DNA of 64,000 nucleotides from a virus. The DNA lies in the IMG/VR virus record IMGVR_UViG_3300044644_001125, positions 209,623-273,622 of that record. One strand, written 5' to 3'. Position numbers and translations under genes: made by a program. The notes beneath the pieces were generated by a model. That model did not search any database, was not told the origin of the DNA, and saw only the letters and a program-made list of their open reading frames with translations. Each line of letters begins with the position of its first letter. Positions within the stretch are counted from its first letter, which is position 1. Below, piece after piece: positions 16,810-24,064 of this stretch.

Positions 16810-17973
16810 TTAATCCAACCGTTTACATTTCCAGCCGCCTCGATGGGTTTCTCTAACGCCATTGGAAACTTTTTGCATACCTCGGTATGATAAATTATTA
16901 TCTTTACAGAATTGACGCATATCACCAACTTTGAAAACTTCACCTTGTGGGTTAATGACATCCCAGTAAACTGGTGTTCGTTCAACTCGATAATTGATAC
17001 AGGTCCAACCATGATAATGGCGTTGAGAACCAGATGCCACTTTACACATAGCAGAATAACTAAGGTCATGTTCTACACAAAACTTTTTAAAATCATCTGG
17101 ACAATGGACATTGCCATCTGGGTCAGTGGCCTCCCATTTACACATAGTCGTCAGTCGTTCCGTTTCTAAATGCTTACACTTCCAACCACGATGTGTATCT
17201 TGTCTGCCATTTGATACGTCTTTCATACACCCTGGATTCAATCCATTTTCTCTACAAAAACGTTCAAGATTTTTAATTTGAAATACAACACCTAACGGAT
17301 TTGTAAGTTCCCAATGTTGATCGTGAGGATGATCCATCGTGTTTTTATCCAGCTTCACTTTGGTATTTTTGCGAATCACTTCTTCACGAACCTCTTGTGG
17401 CGTGCTCAAACACACGCAAGTCCATCCTTTGTGATTCGTTATTTTTCCTTTATCAACCGCATTCATACATGATCGATTTAACCCGTTGTCCCTGCAATAT
17501 TTTTCAAGATTGTTAATCTCAATAACTTCGCCGGTTGGAGATGTCAATCTCCAGCGTTTAGTTGCTCGAATCTTCGTAACCGTGTTGTTTTTCAACCTAG
17601 TTTGATACCCTTTCTTCGCACTCTTACTGGTAGTAACAAATTTCACAGTACCACCATTGTCAACACAATGTTTATTCAATGAAAGTGGTTCTTTTCGATG
17701 TTTCTTGATGATATCCTGTTCGTACCAATAAACCGCATCAACGTCAGTAGATTCAAATATAATCTCATATTCAAATGCACCTTTCCCGTATTCATCGATT
17801 AATGCTTCGACATAAGTACTACTAGTAAAGTAGTAAATCCAAAAATCATCTTTTGGTAGTCGTTTTCGATCGATATTTAATTTACGGTATCCGTAATAGA
17901 ACTGACCTGTTGGTTTGCATACAAGTTTATACACGTATGCTGGCACACCCGTGCCGTTTTGATAAATACTCAT
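16810..17973 (-). CDS. GIY-YIG homing endonuclease with four DNA-binding repeats
   Basis: 387 residues. The N-terminal 100 residues form a GIY-YIG nuclease: AYVYKLVCKPTGQFYYGYRK carries the GIY and YIG-equivalent strands, and VYWYEQDIIKKH supplies the likely catalytic Glu. After a basic linker come four repeats of about 48 residues, each W-x-(L/V)-x(2)-P-x-G-(E/V), then an FC/YC-x(2)-(N/H)-(G/D)-L helix, then H-x-GWxC. They start near residues 141, 218, 283 and 338 and are typical of modular DNA recognition in free-standing phage endonucleases. An exact TATAAATA lies upstream on the same strand. It is a mobile gene beside PhoH, but its target site cannot be read. Confidence 0.85.
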   Translation of the reverse strand: MSIYQNGTGVPAYVYKLVCKPTGQFYYGYRKLNIDRKRLPKDDFWIYYFTSSTYVEALIDEYGKGAFEYEIIFESTDVDAVYWYEQDIIKKHRKEPLSLNKHCVDNGGTVKFVTTSKSAKKGYQTRLKNNTVTKIRATKRWRLTSPTGEVIEINNLEKYCRDNGLNRSCMNAVDKGKITNHKGWTCVCLSTPQEVREEVIRKNTKVKLDKNTMDHPHDQHWELTNPLGVVFQIKNLERFCRENGLNPGCMKDVSNGRQDTHRGWKCKHLETERLTTMCKWEATDPDGNVHCPDDFKKFCVEHDLSYSAMCKVASGSQRHYHGWTCINYRVERTPVYWDVINPQGEVFKVGDMRQFCKDNNLSYRGMQKVSNGVRETHRGGWKCKRLD

Positions 17974-18032
17974 GCTGATGTTTCCTCTAAATGTTAGATT
18001 GGTTGGGCTTTACCGAGCCGCGAACCTACTAC

Positions 18033-18040
18033 TATTTATA
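18033..18040 (-). promoter_or_regulatory. T4-type late promoter box TATAAATA (minus strand)
   Basis: An exact match to the T4 late -10 consensus on the minus strand, 60 bases upstream of the GIY-YIG gene start. Such late boxes commonly drive free-standing endonuclease genes in T4-like phages. Confidence 0.6.
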
Positions 18041-18047
18041 CGGAATA

Positions 18048-18077
18048 CAAAAAAGAGCCCGTTAAGGCTCTTTTTTT
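18048..18077. terminator. bidirectional terminator
   Basis: AAAAAGAGCC / GGCTCTTTTTTT stem with a short loop, lying between the orphan DNA-binding gene and the endonuclease gene, both on the minus strand. Confidence 0.85.
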
Positions 18078-18081
18078 CACA

Positions 18082-18510
18082 TCAAGAATCTAATTGTTTA
18101 CATGTCCATCCCTTGTGACTTTTCCTAACTCCCCGTGATACCTTTCCCATAGTAGACGGATCTAAGCCATTTTCTTTACAAAACAGTTCAAGATTACGTA
18201 TTGTGAATGTGTTGCCTTCAGAATTAGTTAATTCCCAAGTTTTGGTATTAGCCTCGTTTGCAGCTGCCATTGATAAATTACCATTTGCAATCCGCGATGC
18301 CAATGATTTCTGCGCATTTTCTTTGGTTATCCCACGTTCTCTACAAGTTATCGCAGCTTTATCAGCAGCTATCTGAAATGTTCCGTTATTAGTTTTAGTA
18401 ACTTTTGCTTTTGCCGCACCGGTCACATACGAGTTATTAGCCAATCTAGTTTCACGGATCTTTTGTCCAACTGTTTTAGTTTCTGCTGTGGTTTCTGTAT
18501 CTTCAGTCAT
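18082..18510 (-). CDS. orphan NUMOD-type DNA-binding protein without nuclease
   Basis: 142 residues from the ATG behind AGAGGTGA (an upstream GTG at 18516 is less likely). The middle resembles NUMOD3-like helices (KIRETRLANNSYVTGAAKAK, KSLASRIANGN). The C-terminus is one copy of the same repeat as in the adjacent GIY-YIG enzyme: WELTNSEGNTFTIRNLELFC, then GLDPSTMGKVSRG and HKGWTCKQL. No catalytic domain remains. It may be a decayed homing endonuclease or a repurposed regulator. Confidence 0.75.
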   Translation of the reverse strand: MTEDTETTAETKTVGQKIRETRLANNSYVTGAAKAKVTKTNNGTFQIAADKAAITCRERGITKENAQKSLASRIANGNLSMAAANEANTKTWELTNSEGNTFTIRNLELFCKENGLDPSTMGKVSRGVRKSHKGWTCKQLDS

Positions 18511-18560
18511 GTTCACCTCTGATTAATATTCAAAAAGAATTCATATTATACTATATATTC

Positions 18561-18583
18561 GCGAGGCACGCTAGTGCCGAGCC
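18561..18583. repeat. dispersed hairpin repeat, copy 4 (variant)
   Basis: Arms GCGAGGCAC and GTGCCGAGC around GCTA. The core stem is GGCAC/GTGCC, a compensated variant. Confidence 0.7.
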
Positions 18584-18587
18584 ATTG

Positions 18588-18610
18588 AAAAAGGGCCCGA
18601 AGGCCCTTTC
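18588..18610. terminator. terminator after the PhoH gene
   Basis: AAAGGGCC, loop CGAA, GGCCCTTT, flanked by an A run on one side. Read on the minus strand this gives a T run right after the phoH stop. Confidence 0.8.
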
Positions 18611-18614
18611 TTGG

Positions 18615-20171
18615 TTAATCATCTTCACCATAATATCGCAATACTTCTGCAACGACCTTTGATCTTTCAATATCAGAATGATTAAAATGAACAATCGAGA
18701 TTGCTGAATCTGCTTCCTTTGCACTTTCATACAATTCCATGAAATTCCTCAATCCATTACGATCACCCCTATCACTCTGCGCTAAATCACCCGTAATTAT
18801 CAATTTACTCGACGAAGCTATTCGAGTAAGAAGCATTTTCATTTGATTGGGTGTGGTTAACTGCGCCTCATCTGCAATAATAACTGAATTCTGTAAGTTT
18901 CGCCCTCTAAGGCACCCTATTAATGCAAATTCAATAACTTTTTCATTGACATAATGATTTACCGTATCTGGACTCCAATTATCTTCAAGTATATCAACGA
19001 TGCTCAATACATACGGTTCGATTTTATCACGTACTCCGCCCGGTAAGGCACCAATAATTTCATCAGTAGCGTATAGCGGTCTAGCAATCACCAGTTTATC
19101 ATATTTTCCCTTTTTTAACTGATCAATTCCATACTGCACTGCTAATAAAGTGTTGTGATTCACAATAAACTCATCAGTAACATACAGATGATCCTCACTA
19201 TCAATCAAGATACACTGACATTCTTCCATCTCAGCTTCTACAACTGAGAGCACTGGCATTAACTCTAAAGGACTCTCAACGATACTAAACCGAATATGAA
19301 CACCAGTGTCTTTGATACAAGCAGAACCACCGATAGAACGAACTAAGTAGACAACCGAGTCTTGTAACAAGGCACCAGCAGTAAAGACTAGGTTACCAGA
19401 ATCGACAGCATGGATGCTGGTATCGAGTAGACCTTGTAGTAATTTAACTTTTTGTGAACGAGAAGCGTTGAGATATTCCGCTGGGATAGCTTTATCGTCT
19501 TTTAAAAGCATAGTACCTAATTGGAAAGGGTCGATTGGTAGTTCTACATCGTCCATGATTTCGTGTTTAGGTAGGCGAATATAAGGCATAATAGAGCCAT
19601 GATAACGCAGTTTAAGTAGTTCTAGCGTATTGATGACTGCAGGTTTATTATCAATGAATACTTCCCATAGGTGTTCTGCGCAGGCTAGAGTAGAACGACC
19701 ATCGTGCAAGGTGATTGAATACGTTTGTTTACTACCTTGTGGGAATAAGCCGACGACATTAGCGGTATTACCATCAGGAGTAGTGACTTTATCACCTACT
19801 GCGATATCACCCATAGTAGTCCACCCGCCAGGGATTTTGATTTTGGAGGTTAGCGGTTGAGCTTTACCAGTACCAGCTGGACCGATAGCAAAAACAATTT
19901 GTTTTTTAGGATTGTTAAGTTCCATTAAGTATTGTTCTTGGCTAAGGTTTTTGGGGTGAATTTGAACCCGTTTACGTTTAGCAGCCAACCGTTGATCGAT
20001 TGACATTTGTTGTGGGTCTGGTTGTTGCTGGTGGTTTTGTTGATGGGACTGCTGGTGATTTCTACTGGAGTTTTTACTACGGGCTTTTTTGCTTTGGGGT
20101 GGGGTGTTTGGTTCATGCGTTTCGTTGAAATACTCGCGTGAATCCGTGTGTCTTGATCTTTTTCTCGTCAT
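18615..20171 (-). CDS. phoH: PhoH-like ATPase containing an in-frame intein
   Basis: 518 residues. An N-terminal Gln/His/Asn-rich tail (1-85) is followed by IVFAIGPAGTGK, the Walker A loop (94-103). An intein occupies 104-340. After splicing the loop reads GPAGTGKT and continues TLLAVQYGID...LVIARPLY, VIIADEAQLT (Walker B) and IITGDLAQSD, as in phage PhoH ATPases. The intein starts with Ala (AQPLTSKIKIPGGW) and ends in VNHN with Thr at +1. Trp169 (block B, AEHLWEVF) and Cys320 (block F, CILIDSEDHLYVT) match class 3 inteins; the Thr expected before HN is Asn. Residues about 212-285 look like a degraded LAGLIDADG domain (LPIDPFQLGTMLLKDD, LLQGLLDTSIH). SD AAGGAC. Confidence 0.9.
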   Translation of the reverse strand: MTRKRSRHTDSREYFNETHEPNTPPQSKKARSKNSSRNHQQSHQQNHQQQPDPQQMSIDQRLAAKRKRVQIHPKNLSQEQYLMELNNPKKQIVFAIGPAGTGKAQPLTSKIKIPGGWTTMGDIAVGDKVTTPDGNTANVVGLFPQGSKQTYSITLHDGRSTLACAEHLWEVFIDNKPAVINTLELLKLRYHGSIMPYIRLPKHEIMDDVELPIDPFQLGTMLLKDDKAIPAEYLNASRSQKVKLLQGLLDTSIHAVDSGNLVFTAGALLQDSVVYLVRSIGGSACIKDTGVHIRFSIVESPLELMPVLSVVEAEMEECQCILIDSEDHLYVTDEFIVNHNTLLAVQYGIDQLKKGKYDKLVIARPLYATDEIIGALPGGVRDKIEPYVLSIVDILEDNWSPDTVNHYVNEKVIEFALIGCLRGRNLQNSVIIADEAQLTTPNQMKMLLTRIASSSKLIITGDLAQSDRGDRNGLRNFMELYESAKEADSAISIVHFNHSDIERSKVVAEVLRYYGEDD

Positions 20172-20260
20172 GCTTTGAAGTCCTTTTTGGTTGAAGTTTG
20201 AACTGCGTTAAGTACTGCACTGCTTGTATTTAGTTATTGGATAGGTTATGATATGCCACG

Positions 20261-20282
20261 GCTCGCACCTATCGGTGCTCGC
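20261..20282. repeat. dispersed hairpin repeat, copy 5
   Basis: Arms GCTCGCACC / GGTGCTCGC, loop TATC, in the divergent gap between phoH and array 2. The rest of this 228-base gap holds AATACA-rich short direct repeats and the promoter below. Confidence 0.75.
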
Positions 20283-20343
20283 GACAATACACAATAATAC
20301 AGGCTCGCGAGAATACAATGCAATACAATACAGTAATATATGC

Positions 20344-20371
20344 TTGACATCAGTTATCTTTTAGTTATAAT
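20344..20371 (+). promoter_or_regulatory. promoter of DUF1566 array 2 with motif in spacer
   Basis: TTGACA at 20344-20349, 16-base spacer containing TTATCTTTTAG, TATAAT at 20366-20371. The array 3 promoter at 26810 has the same design. Confidence 0.85.
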
Positions 20372-20399
20372 ACGCAAAACTCAACTAATAGGAACCAAC

Positions 20400-20666
20400 A
20401 TGAAATACTATCAACATACTGTTTACATACGCGAAGATTCCACTGGGTTAACTGCGCATCGTAACGCAGGCGATTCAGAATGGGGTGAAATAGAAAGCTG
20501 TTCTGAAAAACTAGATGTGGTTTGGGTTTGTTGTAATGAGTTTGGTAAGGAAATACATAAAATATACGACAATCGTATAGATGCTGAGTCTTATGCCTGT
20601 TCTTGCAATCGCTTTAGAGGCGATGATTCTGAAAACGTAATTGTAGAATGTTTGGAAATCCTATGA
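20400..20666 (+). CDS. hypothetical lead gene of array 2, 88 aa
   Basis: Starts MKYYQHTVYIREDST behind AGGAACCA, 29 bases after the promoter. It has a Trp/Cys-containing beta region (DVVWVCCNEFGKEIHKIY) and a Cys-rich middle (YACSCNRFRG). It overlaps the first DUF1566 gene by ATGA. No family recognised. Confidence 0.68.
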   Translation: MKYYQHTVYIREDSTGLTAHRNAGDSEWGEIESCSEKLDVVWVCCNEFGKEIHKIYDNRIDAESYACSCNRFRGDDSENVIVECLEIL

Positions 20667-20956
20667 ACTTTGAAATAGCACCAAAAGAAACCGAGATCCA
20701 AGCCAACTGGGATGATGCCCGATTGTATTGTTTTGCTCTTAATATTGATGGTAAGACTGGATGGAGATTACCAACCAAAGACGAATTGAATGAAATATAT
20801 CAATCAAAAAATGATTTTGAGGAGGAATGGTATTGGTCCTCTACTGAGTGCAATGACGATAACGCCTGGGGTCAGTGTTTCTACGGCGGAGCCCATTCCG
20901 ACGGCGATAAGAACTACGGCGACATCTACGTTAGAGCAGTTAGAGATATAACATGA
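20663..20956 (+). CDS. DUF1566/Lcl_C protein, array 2 copy 1, with variable segment
   Basis: 97 residues: LNIDGKTGWRLPTKDEL, then YWSSTE and closing YVRAVRDIT. The codons between YWSSTE and YVRA (20849-20926) are almost all NNC or NNT, giving CNDDNAWGQCFYGGAHSDGD. This is the only array 2 copy with the pattern that dominates array 3. It is C-ending and GC-richer than the flanking gene. Confidence 0.85.
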   Translation: MNFEIAPKETEIQANWDDARLYCFALNIDGKTGWRLPTKDELNEIYQSKNDFEEEWYWSSTECNDDNAWGQCFYGGAHSDGDKNYGDIYVRAVRDIT

Positions 20957-21243
20957 AATTCGAAATAGCACCAAAATCGACTGAAATCCGAACCAACTGG
21001 GATAATGCAAGATTGTATAGTTTCTTTCTTACAATCGATGGAAAATCAGGATGGAGGTTACCTACTAAAAACGAATTTAGTGAAATTTGGAAATCCGATA
21101 ACGATTTCGATGGTTGGTATTGGTCTTCGACCGAAATTGATACCACACGCGCCTGGGTAAAAAGTTTCTTGTCAAACAGTTTTCACAAGGCAAATAAACT
21201 TGATGATAAGATTATAACTAGGTTAGTTCGGGATTTACTATGA
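20953..21243 (+). CDS. DUF1566/Lcl_C protein, array 2 copy 2
   Basis: 96 residues, ATGA-coupled. Core LTIDGKSGWRLPTKNEF, then YWSSTEIDTTRAW and a basic variable part (KSFLSNSFHKANKLDDK) closing TRLVRDLL. The codons here use A or G third bases freely, unlike the variable-segment copies. Confidence 0.82.
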   Translation: MKFEIAPKSTEIRTNWDNARLYSFFLTIDGKSGWRLPTKNEFSEIWKSDNDFDGWYWSSTEIDTTRAWVKSFLSNSFHKANKLDDKIITRLVRDLL

Positions 21244-21536
21244 AATTCGAAATAGCACCAAAAGAAACCGAGATACTAGCCAACTGGGATGATGCCAGAT
21301 TGTATTGTTTTGCTCTTCGTATAGATGGTAAAACAGGATGGCGGTTGCCAACCAAGAAAGAGTTGAATATAATGGTTGATTTTCTCAATGGTAATGATTA
21401 TTATTGGACTAGCGAAGAATGGGGTGATGTAAGCATTTGGGTTCAAAAAGGCTTCGCGTATCGAGGAATTCACCACCAGTTTCATGCCCATCGTGAAAGT
21501 AAAAATAAGGTTAGAGCCGTGAGATCTAAAAGATAA
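21240..21536 (+). CDS. DUF1566/Lcl_C protein, array 2 copy 3
   Basis: 98 residues. Core LRIDGKTGWRLPTKKEL, YWTSEEWGDVSIW, then a His/Arg-rich segment (GIHHQFHAHRESKN) and VRAVRSKR. It overlaps both neighbours by ATGA/TAATG and ends in the dispersed motif CTAAAAGATAATG, where the motif supplies the stop codon and the next start. Confidence 0.82.
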   Translation: MKFEIAPKETEILANWDDARLYCFALRIDGKTGWRLPTKKELNIMVDFLNGNDYYWTSEEWGDVSIWVQKGFAYRGIHHQFHAHRESKNKVRAVRSKR

Positions 21537-21757
21537 TGAAATCAAAAATTGAAATAGCACCTACATCAGAAAATTGGTTATCATACGATGAGGCATTGCT
21601 ATATTGCTTTGCCTTGAACATCGATGGTAAGATTGGATGGAGAATGCCAACTGACAAAGAATTTCAATACCATTATAACATACGAGGATGGTACTTAAAT
21701 GAGCAATGTCCAGAACCATTACCCGTAACACCAGTGCGAGATCTAAAAGATGATTGA
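21536..21757 (+). CDS. DUF1566/Lcl_C protein, array 2 copy 4 (short)
   Basis: 73 residues. The core is intact (LNIDGKIGWRMPTDKEF) but the YWSST strand is missing: the chain goes from YNIRGWYLNEQ directly to VTPVRDLKDD. A minimal version of the fold, co-translated through TAATG. Confidence 0.78.
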   Translation: MKSKIEIAPTSENWLSYDEALLYCFALNIDGKIGWRMPTDKEFQYHYNIRGWYLNEQCPEPLPVTPVRDLKDD

Positions 21758-21980
21758 AATAGCACCTGAAGTATATTGGAAAAAGTTAAACTATTACGAG
21801 GCAATCATGTACTGCTTTAGTCTGAATATTGATGGTAAAATAGGTTGGAGATTACCTAATAGTGTTGAATACGAACTTACTGAAAAAACTGGATGGGTAG
21901 TTGAAGACTTGCACACTTTTCCCAATACTTTTAAGTTACGTGTTCAGTTTTTAACAACCCCAGTGCGAGATATAACATGA
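21750..21980 (+). CDS. DUF1566/Lcl_C protein, array 2 copy 5 (short)
   Basis: 76 residues, starting inside the last codons of copy 4 (8-base overlap formed by the motif AAAAGATGATTGA). Core LNIDGKIGWRLPNSVEY, then a short hydrophobic strand set closing LTTPVRDIT. No YWSST motif. Confidence 0.77.
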   Translation: MIEIAPEVYWKKLNYYEAIMYCFSLNIDGKIGWRLPNSVEYELTEKTGWVVEDLHTFPNTFKLRVQFLTTPVRDIT

Positions 21981-22240
21981 ACTTTGAGTTTGCAAACGAG
22001 AAATATTGGAAAGATTTGACATTCGATGAAGCTAAGATGTATTGCTTCTCTCTTACGATTAATGGTAAGACTGGTTGGAGATTACCGACTAGTGCAGAAC
22101 ATGCCTTAATTGGTGTGACTCTGTGGGAACAATTTAATCAACTGAGAAGTTCATGCTATCTTTTTTGGGATAGTGAGAGTGAAAGTAATACCACTGAAGT
22201 TTCGAATACCATACCAGTGCGAGATATAATCGATGATTGA
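21977..22240 (+). CDS. DUF1566/Lcl_C protein, array 2 copy 6 (divergent)
   Basis: 87 residues beginning MNFEFANEKYWKDL instead of EIAP. Core LTINGKTGWRLPTSAEH, then LFWDSESESNTTEV replaces YWSSTE, closing NTIPVRDIIDD. ATGA-coupled upstream; the next start lies within its last codons. Confidence 0.77.
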   Translation: MNFEFANEKYWKDLTFDEAKMYCFSLTINGKTGWRLPTSAEHALIGVTLWEQFNQLRSSCYLFWDSESESNTTEVSNTIPVRDIIDD

Positions 22241-22484
22241 AGTAGGAAAACCACCAGAAAACCGAATGTCGTATGTAGATGCTGTGTTGTATTGTTTTTG
22301 TTTAGGTGATGGTTGGAGACTGCCAACCCTTGACGAATACAAAGCCATTGAACATGTTATGTGGTACCAAAATGATGATTTACAAGATAGTCCCTGTGAA
22401 TTTCACGTAATACCAGTTAGAGATATTGAACCTACTATGATTAATAGAATACTTTGTCTGATTCACCCAAGGTTTAAAAGATGA
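22233..22484 (+). CDS. DUF1566/Lcl_C protein, array 2 copy 7 (shortened core)
   Basis: 83 residues. The IDGKTGW strand is reduced to LGDGWRLPTLDEYKAI. After VIPVRDIE there is a basic C-terminal extension (MINRILCLIHPRFKR) that may be amphipathic, like copies 2 and 3 of array 1. Confidence 0.75.
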   Translation: MIEVGKPPENRMSYVDAVLYCFCLGDGWRLPTLDEYKAIEHVMWYQNDDLQDSPCEFHVIPVRDIEPTMINRILCLIHPRFKR

Positions 22485-22774
22485 TTGAAATAGCACCTAA
22501 AGAATATTGGAAAACTGACTTGAATTGGTACGAAGCCAAGATGTATTGTTTTTGTCTTGATATAGATGGTAAAACCGGTTGGCATTTGCCTGATATGAAT
22601 TATTTCCACACAAACAAAGTCACACGAGCTGTCAATGATTGGTACTGGACTTCCGAGGACCTTGGATCGGATGCAATGCAAGTGCGTCCATACGGAATGC
22701 ACTTTATCGAATGGGACAAGAATGATGCTGGACCTGCTGTTACTATGCCGGTAAGAGATCTAAAAGATAATTGA
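22481..22774 (+). CDS. DUF1566/Lcl_C protein, array 2 copy 8
   Basis: 97 residues. Core LDIDGKTGWHLPDMNYF (His replaces Arg in WRLP), WYWTSEDLGSDAMQV, then VTMPVRDLKDN. Last gene of array 2; its end overlaps a CTAAAAGATAATT motif, and two promoters for the non-coding region follow. Confidence 0.8.
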   Translation: MIEIAPKEYWKTDLNWYEAKMYCFCLDIDGKTGWHLPDMNYFHTNKVTRAVNDWYWTSEDLGSDAMQVRPYGMHFIEWDKNDAGPAVTMPVRDLKDN

Positions 22775-22783
22775 AAATAAAGG

Positions 22784-22812
22784 TTGACATTACTGCTCAA
22801 TAGAGTTACAAT
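22784..22812 (+). promoter_or_regulatory. sigma70-like promoter, upstream copy
   Basis: TTGACA at 22784-22789, 17-base spacer, TACAAT at 22807-22812. It is followed by a leader that is repeated after the second promoter (ACCCAAAAGAAGTTAACGAG against the later CTCAAAAGCAGTTTACCGAG). Confidence 0.75.
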
Positions 22813-22866
22813 TAACTATATTATGAAATTACCCAAAAGAAGTTAACGAGAAACCTTGAAAAAAGG

Positions 22867-22895
22867 TTGACAGTCCCCATAATCTAAGTTATACT
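22867..22895 (+). promoter_or_regulatory. sigma70-like promoter of the structured non-coding region
   Basis: TTGACA at 22867-22872, 17-base spacer, TATACT at 22890-22895. A consensus promoter with no coding gene for more than 1.1 kb downstream. Confidence 0.85.
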
Positions 22896-22901
22896 TAATC
22901 A

Positions 22902-23470
22902 TATTCTACTCAAAAGCAGTTTACCGAGACCATCTCAAATCCATACCGACACCAAGTCTATTACTCAATTATCTTTTAGAGACCATCTCAATACTAATTC
23001 AATTATCTTTTAGGCACCCGCCAAACTTGCTCGTCGAATTACTAGATAGAACATAGAAAGACGAGAGAATTGCTAAGAAAGCCGCGCACAGGCGACCATT
23101 ACGTGCCCTTAAACCCTAGTCTACTTGTCACATAGGGGATGGAAGTTCCGAATTTAGCAACGGAGATGTAACTCACTACCCCACCAGATGAGTTATGGGA
23201 TATGCCTTCATACAACCCATTTGAGTTACAGCAAAAAGATATAACAAAGGCTAAAGATGGGTTGAGAAAACCCGCGTTTGTTGGATGAGGTAGCAGTTGT
23301 TCAGCAAGCCACCGTCAGATTAATAAGACTGAGCTCGAGGTACCGGCTGACCGCCTCTGTAATGCTCTACTGCTGCTGTGATGCGATACTTGTACGCAGA
23401 ACCTTTCATAGTTGTTCCATGAAAGTGCTTTGAATTAACCCGAGTTTTTCGGGTTAAGATGTTCCGCTCC
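22902..23470 (+). ncRNA. candidate large structured RNA
   Basis: No credible ORF, but higher G+C than its surroundings and several clear hairpins. Examples are CCCTA/TAGGG (about 23106-23136), AACTCA/TGAGTT, GGGTT/AACCC with GAGAA loop (near 23260), GTAGCAG pairing with CTGCTGC across about 90 bases, CTTTCAT/ATGAAAG with a 9-base loop (near 23405-23427), and AACCCGA/TCGGGTT (near 23436-23456). Two strong promoters point into it. The first part holds a 50-base unit repeated twice (GAGACCATCTCAA ... CAATTATCTTTTAG). I do not recognise it as tmRNA or RNase P; size and phage context recall the large ornate RNAs such as GOLLD and ROOL. Boundaries are approximate. Confidence 0.55.
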
Positions 23471-23539
23471 ACATACCGCAGTATTAAAAGCCTCTATTAT
23501 TAAAGCTATTAATGATTCTATTATAAATCTATTATTGTA

Positions 23540-23925
23540 GGAGCACCTAAAAGATAATAGATTCTACTTTATCTTCCCTTATATCCTACCTGCTTAAGCC
23601 ACGCGCACATACATTTTGAACCTAAAAGATAATTGCCTTATAGCTGTTTCCATTCGCGCACATACATTTTAGATGCATTCGAACCCATACATTTTAGCTT
23701 TTTACCAGATGCACACATACATTATAAACTCCATACGAACACATACATTTTAAACTAAAAGATAATTCAATTAATAACTCAACTATAAGATCATTAATAC
23801 AAAACATCATAACTAAAAGATAATAGATCAAATATAAACATCATCTATAAGACAATCATCTTTTAGTAATAGACATCATCTATAAGTCTATAATAGTTTA
23901 ATCATCTTTTAGTATTATTCTTTTA
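23540..23925. repeat. AT-rich array of short repeats (possible origin or regulatory region)
   Basis: No gene is seen. Five copies of a CACATACATTTT-like 12-mer lie near 23607, 23659, 23684, 23714 and 23739. They are interleaved with six copies of the CTAAAAGATAAT / ATTATCTTTTAG motif (near 23547, 23621, 23755, 23813, 23851 and 23903) and two copies of CATCATCTATAAG. The arrangement resembles iterons or a multi-site regulatory region; no function is shown. Confidence 0.55.
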
Positions 23926-23983
23926 AATGGACAGTTACGTCCAAAATCTGGTGGGTTCAATTATCTATTTCATTTCTATATGT

Positions 23984-24004
23984 GCGAGCGCGAATAGCGC
24001 GAGC
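23984..24004. repeat. dispersed hairpin repeat, copy 6 (variant)
   Basis: GCGAGCGC and GCGCGAGC around GAATA; a compensated variant of the family, in the leader of the next gene. Confidence 0.6.
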
Positions 24005-24040
24005 TATCAGAGATACATTCAACAACCAATCCAAAATCGC

Positions 24041-24048
24041 CTAAATAC
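24041..24048 (+). promoter_or_regulatory. late promoter-like box CTAAATAC
   Basis: CTAAATAC 17 bases before the ATG at 24065, with AGGAG between. Matches boxes before 4809 and 11023. Confidence 0.5.
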
Positions 24049-24064
24049 GACAATAGGAGAATTT

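Noticed and set aside
23680-23710. A tRNA T-arm-like GGTTCGAAT on the minus strand
   Set aside because: No matching acceptor, anticodon or D arms nearby, and the stem of the supposed T-arm does not pair.
23927-24064. Upstream extension of the 24065 gene
   Set aside because: It would translate through a hairpin repeat and a late promoter box; AGGAG supports the ATG at 24065.
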